64,000 nucleotides of DNA from Serilophus lunatus. Lineage: Eukaryota; Chordata; Aves; Passeriformes; Eurylaimidae. Under the pieces are notes generated by a model that saw only the letters and a list, made by a program, of their open reading frames with translations, was not told the origin of the DNA and did not search any database. The translations under genes were made by a program, and so were the position numbers. This document shows positions 21,301 through 33,419 of this stretch, piece by piece (position 1 is the stretch's first letter; each line of letters opens with the position of its first letter). Location: the NCBI GenBank assembly GCA_013399895.1, contig VXBA01003280.1:69515-133514 (forward strand), written 5' to 3'.

Positions 21301-24300
21301 GATGTAAAACTCCAGTGATGGTGTTATGGGATAATACAGGTAGCAGAGGAAAGGGAAAGGGGAGGAACTCTGCTTTGTTCTGTAGCCCATTCTCTGAAAT
21401 ACAAGTTTTCTGTTCGGACATATTGTTTACCTGTGTTCTCTAGAATAATGCAGTCACTGAAGAACTTTTTCTGAGTTGAGTAAAAACATGAAAAACAGAA
21501 TAGATATGTGAAAGGTGTAGATTAGATGATATGGCAAACACAGCTTCTCCAGCAGGGAGGTTCACGACTTCACGTGTGAAGGCTGGGGGGGAACAAGTAC
21601 AGCTTTAGATTCTGAATCTGGTAACCAGGGTTTTTACTGTGTCTGTTTTATTATTATATGCAAGTTAGTATTTGTGTTTTATGTAGATTGTCTTGTAACT
21701 TTATGTTCAACAGAACACTAATTCTAGAAAGGCTGTGGAGTTTGTTTGGAGGGGGGTTTTAATTACAGAAAACACAAGCTATTCATCTTAGTTTAACAGA
21801 TTATTAAATAGAGTGAAAAATCTCCAGGAAATCTGAGTCTGTGATCTCACTCAGTTGAGATTTTTGTCTATTAAACACTGGTCAATATGAAAAGAAAGAA
21901 AATAAGAAAAAAAGTTTTCAGTCTGAGCTTGAGAATTAAATACAAACATAGTACTGGGGGATCTTTCAAACACTTCTTTGAAGCTGTGCTTACATTGTTC
22001 ATTATGAATTCACATAAATACACATTAATTTGGTGGCATTTTATCATCACTCAGTACCTGGTAGTTATGAACAGAGACAAAAGCTGATTTTTTTAATTAA
22101 TGAAACATGTCCTCAGTTTCTTTTCTACAAAGGCTCGTGCAATTTGTGTTGTGGTTTTTTTTGTTCCATTTTTGAAGTGTAAGTTGGGGAAGATACTTTT
22201 ATTTAACACATTTTGTTGTGAGGCTGTGAGTGGCTTCTGAAATAAGGATGTTAGAAACGTGTTTAAGGGTAAAATAAATTAGGTGTTGCAACATGAACAT
22301 TTGAATGGATTTAGATTGCTGCCTGTGTGAGGATACCTGTATGATTAGACTCATTTATGATACATGGCTTGCTTCTTTTGATGGAATAAGGGAGAAAAGA
22401 ATCAAATAGAAGGATTTTTCAGTGTTAGCATTGGGCAGGACAATTGGGATGAAGATGATGTAGCAATGAGAGACTGCTGTTAGCTTGGCTAAGTAATTGA
22501 GTTTTTAAACACTACATTATAAGCAAAGGCAGGATGGCATAATTTTTACAGATCTTGTTAATTCAGCAATTTGCTTTTATCTTCAATATCAGTGTTACGA
22601 GTTTTCTACCAATTTATTAAAATATCCTCATCAAATTTGAGAAAAGTTGGCATTAGGCTCAGAAATTCGTAGAAAAAACTAAAATTTTTGCAGTCTAGTG
22701 TATTGTGAAACTTTTTCTGGGAGCTTCATGTTTAGCTTTAAGTCACATCACAGAATCAAGTCTAAAGGGGTAATTGTTAACTAATTTTTAATCTACTGTG
22801 ATAGCTACAACTGGTTTATTTGGCTTTTGCATGTGTATATGGAAGAAGAGATGCAGGCTTCTGCTACAGACACAAAAATGTTTCTGTAGGATGTAAACTG
22901 CTTAAACTGACAAAATCTTGGCTGCCTACATTCCGGTGTAATTCCTGGTTTTGGATGAGTCTGTATTTTAGTTCATGCTGCACCATTTGCTCTCTAACAG
23001 TCTGAATAAGAGTTTGTTGCTGATACAAAGTGAAATTTTCTCCTGTATGCAATTTACATCTTTGTTACCATGTAGAACTGTTAGTTGTGTACAAACACTT
23101 CAGATTTATTTGTCAATTATCTCCAAATTAAGGCACAGTAACATCTTGGGTTTTATTAAAAGGAAATCTTTGTTTTATTGTGCCTAGACAAAAACACTCC
23201 TCCTGTTTTCAGTTGTCATAGAATCAGGATTGTTCTGGTTGCCTCAGGGCAGGATCAGATTTGATTTGAGCTCAAGCTCTGCTGCAGCCCTGGTTTATTT
23301 TTCTTAATGTGGCCACATTTGAATAATTGATTAAATAAAAATCCTTACGAATTCTTGGCTATCTTGTTGATGTTTGGGTAAAGTAAAATAACTTATTTTA
23401 TAAATATTGTTTTCCCCAGCACATTTATGAAAACTTCTGTTCTCTGATTGTGTGGTATCACTGATTAATAAAATGCAGGTGCACATATTAAATTATAACT
23501 TCAGGGAAAAGGGGAGCGAAGTGGGGGAAGAGAAATGTTTGTGAAATTTTGCAGCAAATGCAGGTTCTAAAAAATGGTCAGAATGCTGTAAAGTATTTTA
23601 CACTTCATCATTTAGGTTTATTGACACTTTGAGTGAAATTTCCACTCTTTCCACGATGGATTGTACAAGTTTAGTTGAGAGTTGACAGTTCATCCATCAT
23701 ATCAGGCTGCCTAACCTTGCAGTAAATGAACAATAAAAGTTCATTATTTATGTTGAGAATTTTTGAGGAGATGCTTCAAGATTACAATTTGTACTTTGAA
23801 AATAATATTTGCTGTTTTTCTTGTTTGCATCCATGTTTTGTTGTTCCTACTGGCTTTTCATTTTCTACATAGAAAGAGCAAGTAGCTTGTATTTCCTACA
23901 ATTCCAGGCTTTTGTACTTGTCTCTTATGATTTTTGCAGGGCTTTTTAAAAATACAAATAATTTAAAATGTTTACAGAAACATATTCCACAAAAATGGCA
24001 ATTTGGAAATCCACCTTTATATTCCTGTTTATATCTGGGGTTTTTAAGCTCACCTAAACCTCAAGTTCATTTCCAAACAGCTTTTTCTCAGTCACAGAAA
24101 TGCGGGAACAGATTTTATTCCTAGTGTTGCAGCAAAGTTACCGTGAGAAGTAGGACTCCCTCTGTTGAGTAACATGTCCTTAAAAACAAATAAGTGGAAA
24201 ACTTAGTTGCATGGTTGCTGTTGATGAACTTGTGTTTGCAGATGCTTTGCACTGATGGGAAGTAATTCAGCAACTACTCAGAGAAAAGAGTTTGGGCTCT

Positions 24301-24506
24301 TCTAGTTGGAGTATTCAACATAATGTTGGTTGAAGAGCTCTGGGGGGAATAGCCACAGCAGGGTCTGTTGCTTCCCCCTTTCAACCTGTTTGCCTTTCTT
24401 TGCTAACAGGGCAGTAAATTGTAAAAGCTGACAGGAATGAGAACCATAATGCAGCTGGGTTTTGCCTTGGAGCACCAACAGGCGCCACTTCACATTTCTG
24501 TGGCAA

Positions 24507-24835
24507 AATCACAGAACGGTTTGACTTGGAAATGACCCTAAAGATCCTCTCAGTCCAGCCATGGACAGGGATAGCAGCCACTGGATCTCGTTGCTCAGAA
24601 CCCCATCCAACCTTGCCTTGGACACTTCTGGGGTGGGGTATCCACAGCTTCTCTGGGCAACCCGTGCCATGGCCTCACCACCCTTGCAGTAAGAATTTCT
24701 TTCTACTACCCAGTCTAAATCTCTTCTCTTTTAGTTTAAAACCATTCCCCCCTGTCCTATCAGTGTCAGCCCATGTAAAACAGTATTGAATTCCTCTAAA
24801 ATCTGTCCTTACCTTTTCCTCAGTAAAAGTCTGAC
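24507..24835 (-). mobile_element. CR1 LINE fragment (3' end)
   Basis: Reverse-complement CR1 3' sequence on the plus strand: ATCACAGAACGG tail, TCCAGCCATGG, CCTTGGACACTTCTGGGG, CAGCTTCTCTGGGCAACCCG, and further on CCATTCCCCCCTGTCCTATC. It is 5'-truncated and diverged. Confidence 0.85.
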
Positions 24836-27800
24836 CGTTCTCTGGTTTTGGGTGGATGGACTAAGGACATAAATGCCCTGATCTCATGATGAGCTTGTGC
24901 AAAATAGAAAAACTATGCAGCTCACAAAGCCTAGGAGCACAACATTAACACATAACTGATTTGTCTGTCCTCCCACCTAAAAATTATTTGAAGTTACTCC
25001 CATACTTTTGTGCGACCAAATAAAAAGACCCAGCAGAGTATTAAGTTGTGCTTGTGAGAGATCAGCCCCATGTCTTGCTGTAGGTGAATCTTGATTGTGT
25101 TGCAGATGATCCTTTAATGCATTGAGTCATACCCTTAAAAATGCCTAAGGCTCTAAATAGTTTTTTTTCCTCCAGATCTTCAAGAAACTAAGTAAGTCTT
25201 CAATAAAAAACATCCTAATAAACTTGAAAAATATGGAGTGATTGAGTGAAGATAAGCATTTTAAATATGACCTTGTCTGTGGTGCTTATTCTTTCAAAAG
25301 TTATGGGGAGGAGGTGGTTAAGGCTTTTTTCAGGGCACATATTGTTTCTGCTCATTTTTCCTTTATTCCTCACATGGTTTGCCACAGAGTAGTGTCTTCT
25401 GCCTTTATTTTTATTTATCCTTATTTTAGCTTTCAAAGATTGAAGCATGAAACAGTTGCATGGAATCATATGAAATCATTCCAAAGCACTTTTGTTGCAA
25501 GGTGACTTGATTTCAGTCTTAAAAAGACAATCACCAAAAAAAAGTCATTAGCCTGCAGAAGTGCATTTTGCTGGTAAAGAGCTAGGGTTTGTCACTGCTG
25601 ATTTTAATGAGACATCTGGCTAATATCAGTTAGTAGATGCTGCTAGAAAAATACTCCATTAATTGTATTCCAAGTTGATCACTGTGTGAGCTTTTGAGAT
25701 AAAATATAATGGTGATTACCCTCAGTATAGAAATCAATTGACAAACTTTCTCTTTTGTTTGCAAGCATTTCCCCTGTGAGTCCATCAAGGTTGATCTTTC
25801 CTAGCTGAACAACAATATGCCCCGAGAGGAAAACGGCAGTATGTCTTCATTGCTCCCAGGAGATCTTGTCAAAGAGCAGGGGATGTGTATAAAAAGTGGG
25901 AGGGAGGGAGACATGGAAGGAGAGGGTGAAAGAAGGATAATGAACCAGAGGACGTGACTGATGTATTAAAACCTTCATGGAAGTTAAGAAAATTATTCTG
26001 AGTAAGGAAAAATCTTTACTTGTTAAAATTTTCTTAAATATTAGTGTCATTTTCTTGATGTCCAGTCTTCCTCTTGGGAGCCAACAATAAGTGTTAACCT
26101 ACGAGTCTTTGGTTCCAATACCAGGTAAGAAACTAAATTTTTTAAGGTAGAAATTGGAAATCTGGCTTTGGGTACCACAGTTAAACACACCTAGACTTGA
26201 TAGCCTGAATTTCTGAGTAAAGGAAATACCATGTTACAAAGCAGGGTTTGTTCTTCTCATCTGTTTACTTTTCTGTAGCCTCCTCTGCAGTGATCTGCAA
26301 ATTCTTCATCTTTAAAACACAGAATTGCCAGGTTTTAATAGGTTTCTTTTCCCTGTGATAAAAATGCAGCTACTCTGCTGCATGGATGGCAAACATTCCA
26401 TCTCCATGCTTGGATAAACTCCATCAAAAGCACATTATCTCCCACTTCTGTGGCCAGCTGTCTAATTGTATTTGTTGTAGCCACTCACTGTTGTAACATG
26501 ATACTAGTGAAGAGCAAGAATGATAAATTGCTCACCGTAGGTGATAGTGATGATGATAATTTTTAATTTCCTTGCTCCTAAGTGAATTGGTGAGGTTGCC
26601 TTCCAGTTCTCATAAGGAATTGAGCAGTCTCATTTGTTTTGTCCTGTTAAAATGCTGCATGTACAGCCAGCCATTTTCTTTAGGAAAAAAAGCCTTGGTA
26701 TCAGATGTATTTGAATTAAAATTTAGACTCTTTGTCCCATTTCAGCTAAGGGCTGTAAGTGGAAGAGTATGAATAATACATACTAATACTCACTTATTAT
26801 ATATGTTAAAGCTTTTTTTTAATATATTTGGTATTATGTGAACAAATGAGGAGAAAAACAGTCTCAAAATTATTTATCTGGAGGGAAATGAAATGGGTTG
26901 AAGACAAGTGAGTCTTCTGGGAGGATGTGCTTCATTTACAGGTTTTTCAGATCTTTGTGTGAAGACCTTTGACAGATAAAGACCTTAAGCTATATGAACT
27001 CTTCATCAAAATGTAGGTTTTGACAAAATCAGGTAGAAGTTGGTGGCTGCTCTTTTAATTTCAGGAATATTTTATTTTCAGTTGAGTGAGCTCTTTGTTG
27101 ACCTTAATAGGATGTTGCTTTGCAGTTTCAGTAATGTGTATCTATTCCTAAATGTTTCCTTCATTCTTTATGTAACATTCTTAGTTCCCTGGGTAAATAT
27201 ATAGACTTTCTTCTGGAGTTGGAGGTTTTGTCCTCATAGCTCAGTTTTTATCCTGGAAAGTTACTTGAGAACAGGAAGAATAATATTTTGGTAGTGTTCC
27301 CTAATATTTAACATCCTTTGAGATTAGAGCATGTGTCAAGCTGGAGCTGTAGTTATTTATTACCAGTTTAGAAGTCATTATTTTTGTTTTCCATGGTATT
27401 CCAGAGACTGGCAATTGAAAGATTTTTCCAGGGAAGGCTTAAGATCTCAGTCTCACTGATTAGGTGTTGGTGAAATTGTAAATGAGCTGTCAGAGGTGGA
27501 GCAAAAAGATGAGGGAAGTTGCAGTCAGAGAAATAAATGTTATCATTATGTTTTAAAAAAAAAAAAAGAGGGAAAAAGAAACCAAGTCAGTAGTTGTAAA
27601 ACATTATCTAGAATTTATGGGGGAGTTACTTGGTTGTTCCTTTTCTTTAGTTTGACTTCTTGTAAAAAAGATGTCACCTTTAATGAAAATCTAGCCATCC
27701 CTATATTTCATTTTAATATGTTTGTGTCTGTGATTACTTCTAGCACACCACTTAAGTGATTTTTTTTGCCTCTTATTTTGCTGCATGTGATAAATTATAC

Positions 27801-28446
27801 AAGAGAGGAGGACTTAATCTTCCTTCAAGCTGTAAACACTAAAAATCTCTTTGTTTGCAGTATTGCGTGTTTAATAGATGTTTGTGATTTTTATAGTTAC
27901 TGCAATTTGTGGTAGTGTCCAAAAGTGAAACGAGAGGAAAATATTTTGTACTTCACTTTTACAGAATTATTTCTCTGAAATGCACTTCAACATAGCAGGT
28001 CTGTATTGTGCATTTTGGCATAAAACCAACACAAGAATAATGTATGAATGAGTGAAGAAAGAGGAGAAGTTAAAATGTAGGGGAAGAGAGAAACTCCTTA
28101 AAAGAAGATAATAACCAAACCCATAATTTAATACAGTTTATTTTTCTCAAGTATGTTAACTTCAATTTGCATTGGCTTTTAGATTTGTGAGGTTTTGTTT
28201 TTAAATATACAGGACTAGTGACTGTAGATAAAATTGTAGAAAATATCTTGTGAGTGTACTTTACTTGTTTCTTTTTTCTTTTTCCCAGTACATTAACCTG
28301 GGGTACCAGATCATTTCTGTGGTGCTGCAGTGTTTACACTAGCACACCTTACGAGTGGTGGTGGTTTAGGGTTTTTGAATGCATTGAAGCAGACTTCTGT
28401 GATGCTGTCAGAGATTTTGTTTTGCACAACTCTTTCAAGGAAGACT

Positions 28447-28586
28447 GGACTGATGAGCTCAGTTGGGCAGAGCACAGGGCTAATAATGCCAGGGTTGTGG
28501 GTTCCATCCCCCCATGGGCCAGTCACTTAAGAGTTGGACTCGATGGTCCTTGTGGATCCCTTCCAACTCAGAATATTCTGTGATTC
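28447..28586 (+). mobile_element. tRNA-Ile-derived SINE with CR1-like tail (TguSINE1 type)
   Basis: The head follows tRNA-Ile closely: GATGAGCTCAGTTGG matches the tRNA D-arm and pol III A box, GGGCTAATAATGCC matches the anticodon arm with AAT anticodon, and GGTTGTGGGTTCCATCC matches the T-arm and B box. It reaches ATGGGCCA at about 28521. The body GAGTTGGACTCGATGGTCC and tail CCTTCCAACTCAGAATATTC with TGTGATTC copy a CR1 3' end, so the element is mobilised by CR1 machinery. This is the structure of the zebra finch TguSINE1 family, and its presence points to a passerine genome. No target-site duplication is visible, as expected for CR1-type insertion. Confidence 0.88.
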
Positions 28587-28691
28587 CTTCTGCTTCATGC
28601 AGAAGCAGAAATTCTAATGTTTTATAAAAGGCTTTTTGCAAAACATTGAGAGGACGAGTAATTAGAACTTTGTTGCACCTTTACATCCTTC

Positions 28692-29240
28692 CATAGAATT
28701 ATTTAGGTTGGGAAAGACCTATAGGATCATTGAGTCCAACCATTAACTCAGCACTTCCAAGTCCAGCACTAAACCATGTCCCCAAGTGCCGCATTCACAC
28801 AGCTTTTAAATTCTTTCAGAGATGATGACTCCACCACTTCCCTGGACAGTCTGTTCCAATGCTTAGCAGCCCCTTCAGTGAAGAAATTTTTCCTGATATC
28901 TGATCTAAACCTCCCTTGGTGCAACTTGAGGCCATTTCCTCAAGGCTGACCCCCACCTGGCTGCAGTGTCTTTTCAGGGAATTATGGAGAGCAGTAAGGT
29001 CCCCATGAGCCTCCTTTTCTCCAGACTGAGCTCCCTCAGCTGCTCCTCATCAGACTCATGTTCCAAACCCTTCCTCAGCTCCTGGACACACTCCAGCCCC
29101 TCAGTGTTGTGTAGTGAGGGCCCAGAACTGTACACAGGTGGAGCCTGGCCAGTGCAGGGGGCTGATACTGCCCTGATCCTGCTGGATTGAACTTTGTTCA
29201 GCACTGCTTTTTGGGCTGGTGTTGTACTCAGTGAAGAGCA
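28692..29240 (-). mobile_element. CR1 LINE fragment (3' end)
   Basis: Reverse-complement CR1: ATAGAATTATTTAGGTTGGG tail, CCATTAACTCAGCACTTCCA, ACTCCACCACTTCCCTGGAC, GTGCAACTTGAGGCCATTTC, GAGCCTCCTTTTCTCCAGAC, and GTGTAGTGAGGGCCCAGAAC. It lies about 105 bp downstream of the SINE, with opposite polarity. Similarity fades near 29240. Confidence 0.9.
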
Positions 29241-32174
29241 CACTCATCCAAGCCATGAGCAGCCAGCTTGCTTTGATTGCTTCTATTGTTCTACAGAAGC
29301 ACCTGGCAGGTTTTAGGAGGGCCAAGTGTGCTCTCTGTAGTGAGTCTGTACATATCTGCGTACCTTGAGATCCCTTAGGCATGAGGCAGACCAAATGTGA
29401 CAAAGCAGCTCAAAAGCAAAAACACCCTCAGTATAATTAAAAATTTAAGCATAGTGTAGCATTTGGATGAACATATGAATGTACATAAGCTATAGAGGAC
29501 CATAAAGAGAAATCCTTTTCTTCAGAAGGAATGGTGAATTTAATAAATAAATAATGCCTATAGGGTGTCTCTTCAGAAATAAAACTGAACTTACTTCATG
29601 AAAATCGTGTAATTTGGATAAATTGAATGCCTTTCAAAGTGATGTTACTGGCAGGGGAGCGCCTGCAATCTTAACACTTGAAATCTTCCACGTGAAATCA
29701 AGGAAAGGGAAACAAAGAGGGTAATTAATGTAGGCTGGAGTTAGTGGAAGGCATGGCCTTGCCCTTATTCCCCAGGTATATGCAAATAACTGCATTTCTG
29801 TTGAACAGCAGGTTTAAACTTTTTCAGTTTCTTATTTTATAAAGTAAGACAGAAGCTATATGCATCAAAGTGGAATATATTTATTCTGTGCTTTTTCACT
29901 TTCTGCATTTGCTCAAATACACCAGGGTTGTAGAACAGCTTTGTAGGGAATATTGGACAAGTTTTGCAGGTTGTGAGTAACTATTGAGTTTGGTGTTGCA
30001 TTTCCTGTTTTCCCAAAGGTTTAAAATATGAGGGAGAAGGTTGCTATGTGGATATTAAACACAGTGTTGATGAATGACGGCAGGTTGCCTAAAAGTGTTT
30101 ATTAAAAACAAATTACATAGTTGTAACCAATTTCACAAAATCATCAAACCAGGTGTGTTTGTGGTTGGTTGTTCTAGTTAGTTCAAAAACATTGTGAAAA
30201 TTTATTGATGAAAGATACTCGTTAGATTTCTCAATTGCACTGTATGCTCCTACAGTTACTTTTCAAAATGTCATTCAAACTCTCTATGTATGTAACTTAA
30301 AACATATCATTTCTGTTCAGCTGTGCAGGACTGGGGTTACCTGTTCACACAACTCACCAAAATGTGTTTTGGGTTTAGGGTGCCTGCACTGCCCAGTTTT
30401 AACAGAATTTTGGGAAATCCCTGAAGATGTTCACAGGAGCTTATCCTTAGGAACTTGAGGAGTAATATTTTACTGTATTTTCTTTCTTTTGCCTTAACAG
30501 TTATTTCAGCATTCAATATTAAAGGACATCTATCCACTTTAGAACATAACAGAAAAGAGTTAATGGATCAATATAAAATTCTTGTTCTGTGTAACCCCTG
30601 GAGCTCTGATTAAGGAGGTCTTTGTGATGTATAATAATTACCGTGAGTACCTTTTGATTAGATGTTTAAAGTCAGTGTTTCAGATAAGAAGACCACTGAT
30701 AATACTGTAAAGAATGAAGTGGTCATTTGCAGAAGGTACAAATCTTGCTTCCCTGAACTTAGGAGGCAGCAGGGAACAGTTTCACCTGTAACTGAGTTCC
30801 CTTTCAACCTGAACTTGACCACAAAAAAGAGTCATCTGAGGAGATTTTCTAGCATATAAGCATATAGCATACAAAGTGTTTCTGTTGTCTCTTGTTACCA
30901 AGGATGTTGATAATTGCATCCACTTCAGCGGTGGTCTGTCTGCTTGGAGCTTTTAGTTTTTTGATCCAAGATGTACCTTGATTGTCTCCTCTGGAAGCCA
31001 GATCTTTTCTCTCAATGTGTTTTTGTTGTCACCGCCTTATTTTCCTGCAGTAATAATGTCATAGGTCTTCTTTGTAAATGCAACAGACTAATGTCCAGAA
31101 ACGATTGTGCATCAATAAAAGTAGCTTGATGTGTCAATAAAACTTTGTCAAAACCTGCTCAATCTTCACTCAAAAAGGCATATCAGAGGCAAAGCTGTAA
31201 TTTACTTGGGAATGAGATTCTCAGCATTGAGTGATAGGACTTTACTGAAGGGTGGGAAAGTCACTGTTTTCACTACTTGATGCTCATTTGTTATGAAGGT
31301 CTGTCTCCATAGATTGGGGATTTTTTTAACTCCTTGGCCATGTTGGAATTTGGAACTTAACAGGTTTCTCTGGAGTGCCCTTGGTTGAAAAACTAACACA
31401 GATGCTTTAGCATTGTTTTATTGCTTTAACACATTGTGTTCTTCACTGCATTGGGGCAATCTGTTCTGGATTTAAACTAGAGAGGAAAAACACCAGAATG
31501 GCCTAGCTGTTGCTGAGATTATATATTTCATAGTGATAAAGCTCTATGCCTTAATTTTGTAAGCAAATTTGACCTTTTTTCCCTTCACAATCTACGTGTG
31601 AATTTACACAAAGGGAATGCTACAGAACTTGTCCTTTGTAACTGTTCAGAACAACCAATTCCTTAGAGTAGGAGAAAAACACTGGTGCAGAGAGAGGGAG
31701 ATTGTAATAGATTGCTTTCAGTGACTTTTCATTCAACAGTGTTGCCATCAGTGGGTTGGTACATGTTTTCTTTGAATGCGCCACAGCTGATATGGGGAGA
31801 AGTCCTTCATCCCATTACAGGGATATGAAGTCCCCAGGTGACTAACTGCAACCACAGCTGTGCTGAAGTTAGTCAAAAACTCCGTTCTGGGGCATTTCCT
31901 CAGGCTGGCATGTAGTAGAAAAGCACAACTGCCTTGGGCCCAGGGTCTGATGTGCTTTAGCCTTTCCTTAGGACAGAAGAAAGCAAATAAAGGTGAGCAT
32001 GGACAGGAGAAACTGGAGTGGATGGTCTTTTTGTTAGCATCTTCCAGTTGTTTATTTGAATTCTTTGGATTTTATGTCAAAAAAGCAGTCCAGCATTAAA
32101 AGGCTGTAACTAACTGTGTGTATAAGCTGCTTTGTGTGTGAACATTCTGTATCTATTAGATATCAGGAATAATA

Positions 32175-32385
32175 TCCTAGAATATGTGAGAGTGGTGAGG
32201 CACAGGCTGCCCAGAGAAGCTGTGGACGCCCCATCCTGGAAAAAGTGTTCAAGACCAGGTTAGGTGGGGCTTTGAGCAACCTGGTCTAGTGGAAGGTGTC
32301 CCTGGCTATGGCATTGGGACTGGATGATCTTGAAGGAACTGGGTGATCTTGAAGGTCCGTTCAACCCAAACTGTTCTGTGACTTC
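32175..32385 (+). mobile_element. CR1 LINE fragment (3' end) with internal 19-bp duplication
   Basis: Plus-strand CR1 3' sequence: GGCTGCCCAGAGAAGCTGTG, CCCCATCCTGGAAAAAGTG, CTGGTCTAGTGGAAGGTGTC, ending in GGTCCGTTCAACCC then TTCTGTGAC. The ACTGGATGATCTTGAAGGA unit (32319-32337) is repeated with two changes at 32338-32356. Confidence 0.87.
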
Positions 32386-33073
32386 TTTTCCTCTTCAAAC
32401 TGGAATTCCCACTAATGAAATAGGCACTGAAGAGAGAGGCTCTTCTTGAGGTTGGGAGTGGGATGGAAGGAGGGACAGAGAAGGAGAGAGTTACTATTGG
32501 AAACTATTGGCTGCTGGAAAGGCCAGCAAGAAGCATTTATGAATCTTCTTCCTTCTCTCTGTGTAGTAGAAGAAGAAAAATATTTCCTGCCTGGTTGTGC
32601 TCTGCTTCTGTGAAAAATACTCTTTCTGTGGAAAATTATCACTGTGAACACATCATGCAGGTTCCCTCATAGAGTGTGTGTGTTTACTGAGGGTCATGGG
32701 AGCCATACAGAGCAAGGACTGAGTTCGTGCTGGTGAGTTTGCACATCTGGAAGGCTGTTTTCTCATCTCTAATCCTGGTTTGCAGTTAGGGTGTGTGAGT
32801 TATTTTGGAAACTCATACTAAAATTTGATATGTAGTAAAAGGCAGTTATAGTGGGCTGAATATTGTCAAGTGGAGCAAAGGTATGATGACAGCTTATTTT
32901 TTGTTTGCTTAGGATTTCTAGTATGCTTGAGAGCATAAAGATAAGCTTGTTCCTCTTGACAAATGCTTGAAAATGTGTAGAAATTCCAATAAATGTATAT
33001 ATAAATCATGGAATTTTTCTTGAGTGTCACTGTTATTCCTTTATCATATTTACATTTTCACCTTTTTTTATAG

Positions 33074-33124
33074 GCACTTGCTGGTTATTTTGATATATTT
33101 TTTGAGAAGAACTGTCACAACAAG
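33074..33124 (+). CDS. PRMT3: PRMT3 coding exon (5th): short exon ALAGYFDIFFEKNCHNK
   Basis: A 51-nt, 17-codon micro-exon with phase 0 at both ends. The acceptor follows ...ttttttatag and the donor is GTGAGT. It reads ALAGYFDIFFEKNCHNK; human has AIAGYFDIYFEKNCHNR. It is followed after only 207 bp by the next exon, the shortest intron of the gene in this window. The exon is too short and too Met-poor to stand out as an open reading frame, and was recognised from the protein pattern and its splice borders. Confidence 0.94.
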
Positions 33125-33331
33125 GTGAGTATTTGGGGTTATGCATTTTAAAAATGTCTTCAATAGATGAGTGTGGTGGGTGGTATATTTTGTTCTGCCT
33201 CAAGGTGTTTGGCAGGGAGTCTGTTTTGCTGTTGCAATGAGTTCGTATGCATGTGTGTTTGGTAATTGATTGATGTGGTGTGATATCAAAAAGGTTGTTC
33301 TTAATCAAACTCTTGAACTCTTCTGTTGCAG
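33125..33331 (+). other. PRMT3 short intron, 207 bp
   Basis: GTGAGT donor and TTGCAG acceptor between the 5th and 6th coding exons in this window. No inserted element. Confidence 0.93.
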
Positions 33332-33419
33332 GTCTCGTTTTCAACTGGTCCCCAGTGTACCAAAACACACTGGAAGCAGACAGTTTTTCTCCTGGAGAAA
33401 CCAATCCCTGTAGAAGAAG
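33332..33419 (+). CDS. PRMT3: PRMT3 coding exon (6th): THW loop
   Basis: Acceptor ...cttctgttgcag, donor GTATAT. The exon is 88 nt (29 codons plus one base), reading VSFSTGPQCTKTHWKQTVF then LLEKPIPVEEG with the last Gly split across the junction. The THW motif is the conserved PRMT loop that, with the double-E loop, lines the substrate-arginine pocket; it is unchanged. Human reads VVFSTGPQSTKTHWKQTVF then LLEKPFSVKAG. The overlapping minus-strand open frame covering this region is a shadow. Confidence 0.95.

Larger units (their letters stand above)
21125..33073 (+). other. PRMT3 intron, 11949 bp
   Basis: The largest PRMT3 intron in the window. It holds a perfect 10-bp-stem hairpin (21275-21300), CR1 fragments at 24507-24835, 28692-29240 and 32175-32385, and a tRNA-derived SINE at 28447-28586. 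The remainder is AT-rich with short chance open frames only. Confidence 0.85.

Noticed and set aside
23215..23290. Possible CR1 tail (CATAGAATCAGG...)
   Set aside because: Only about a dozen bases resemble the CR1 end, and the following sequence does not.
28447..28521. Genuine tRNA-Ile gene
   Set aside because: The tRNA fold is degenerate and fused to a CR1-like tail, so it is a SINE head.
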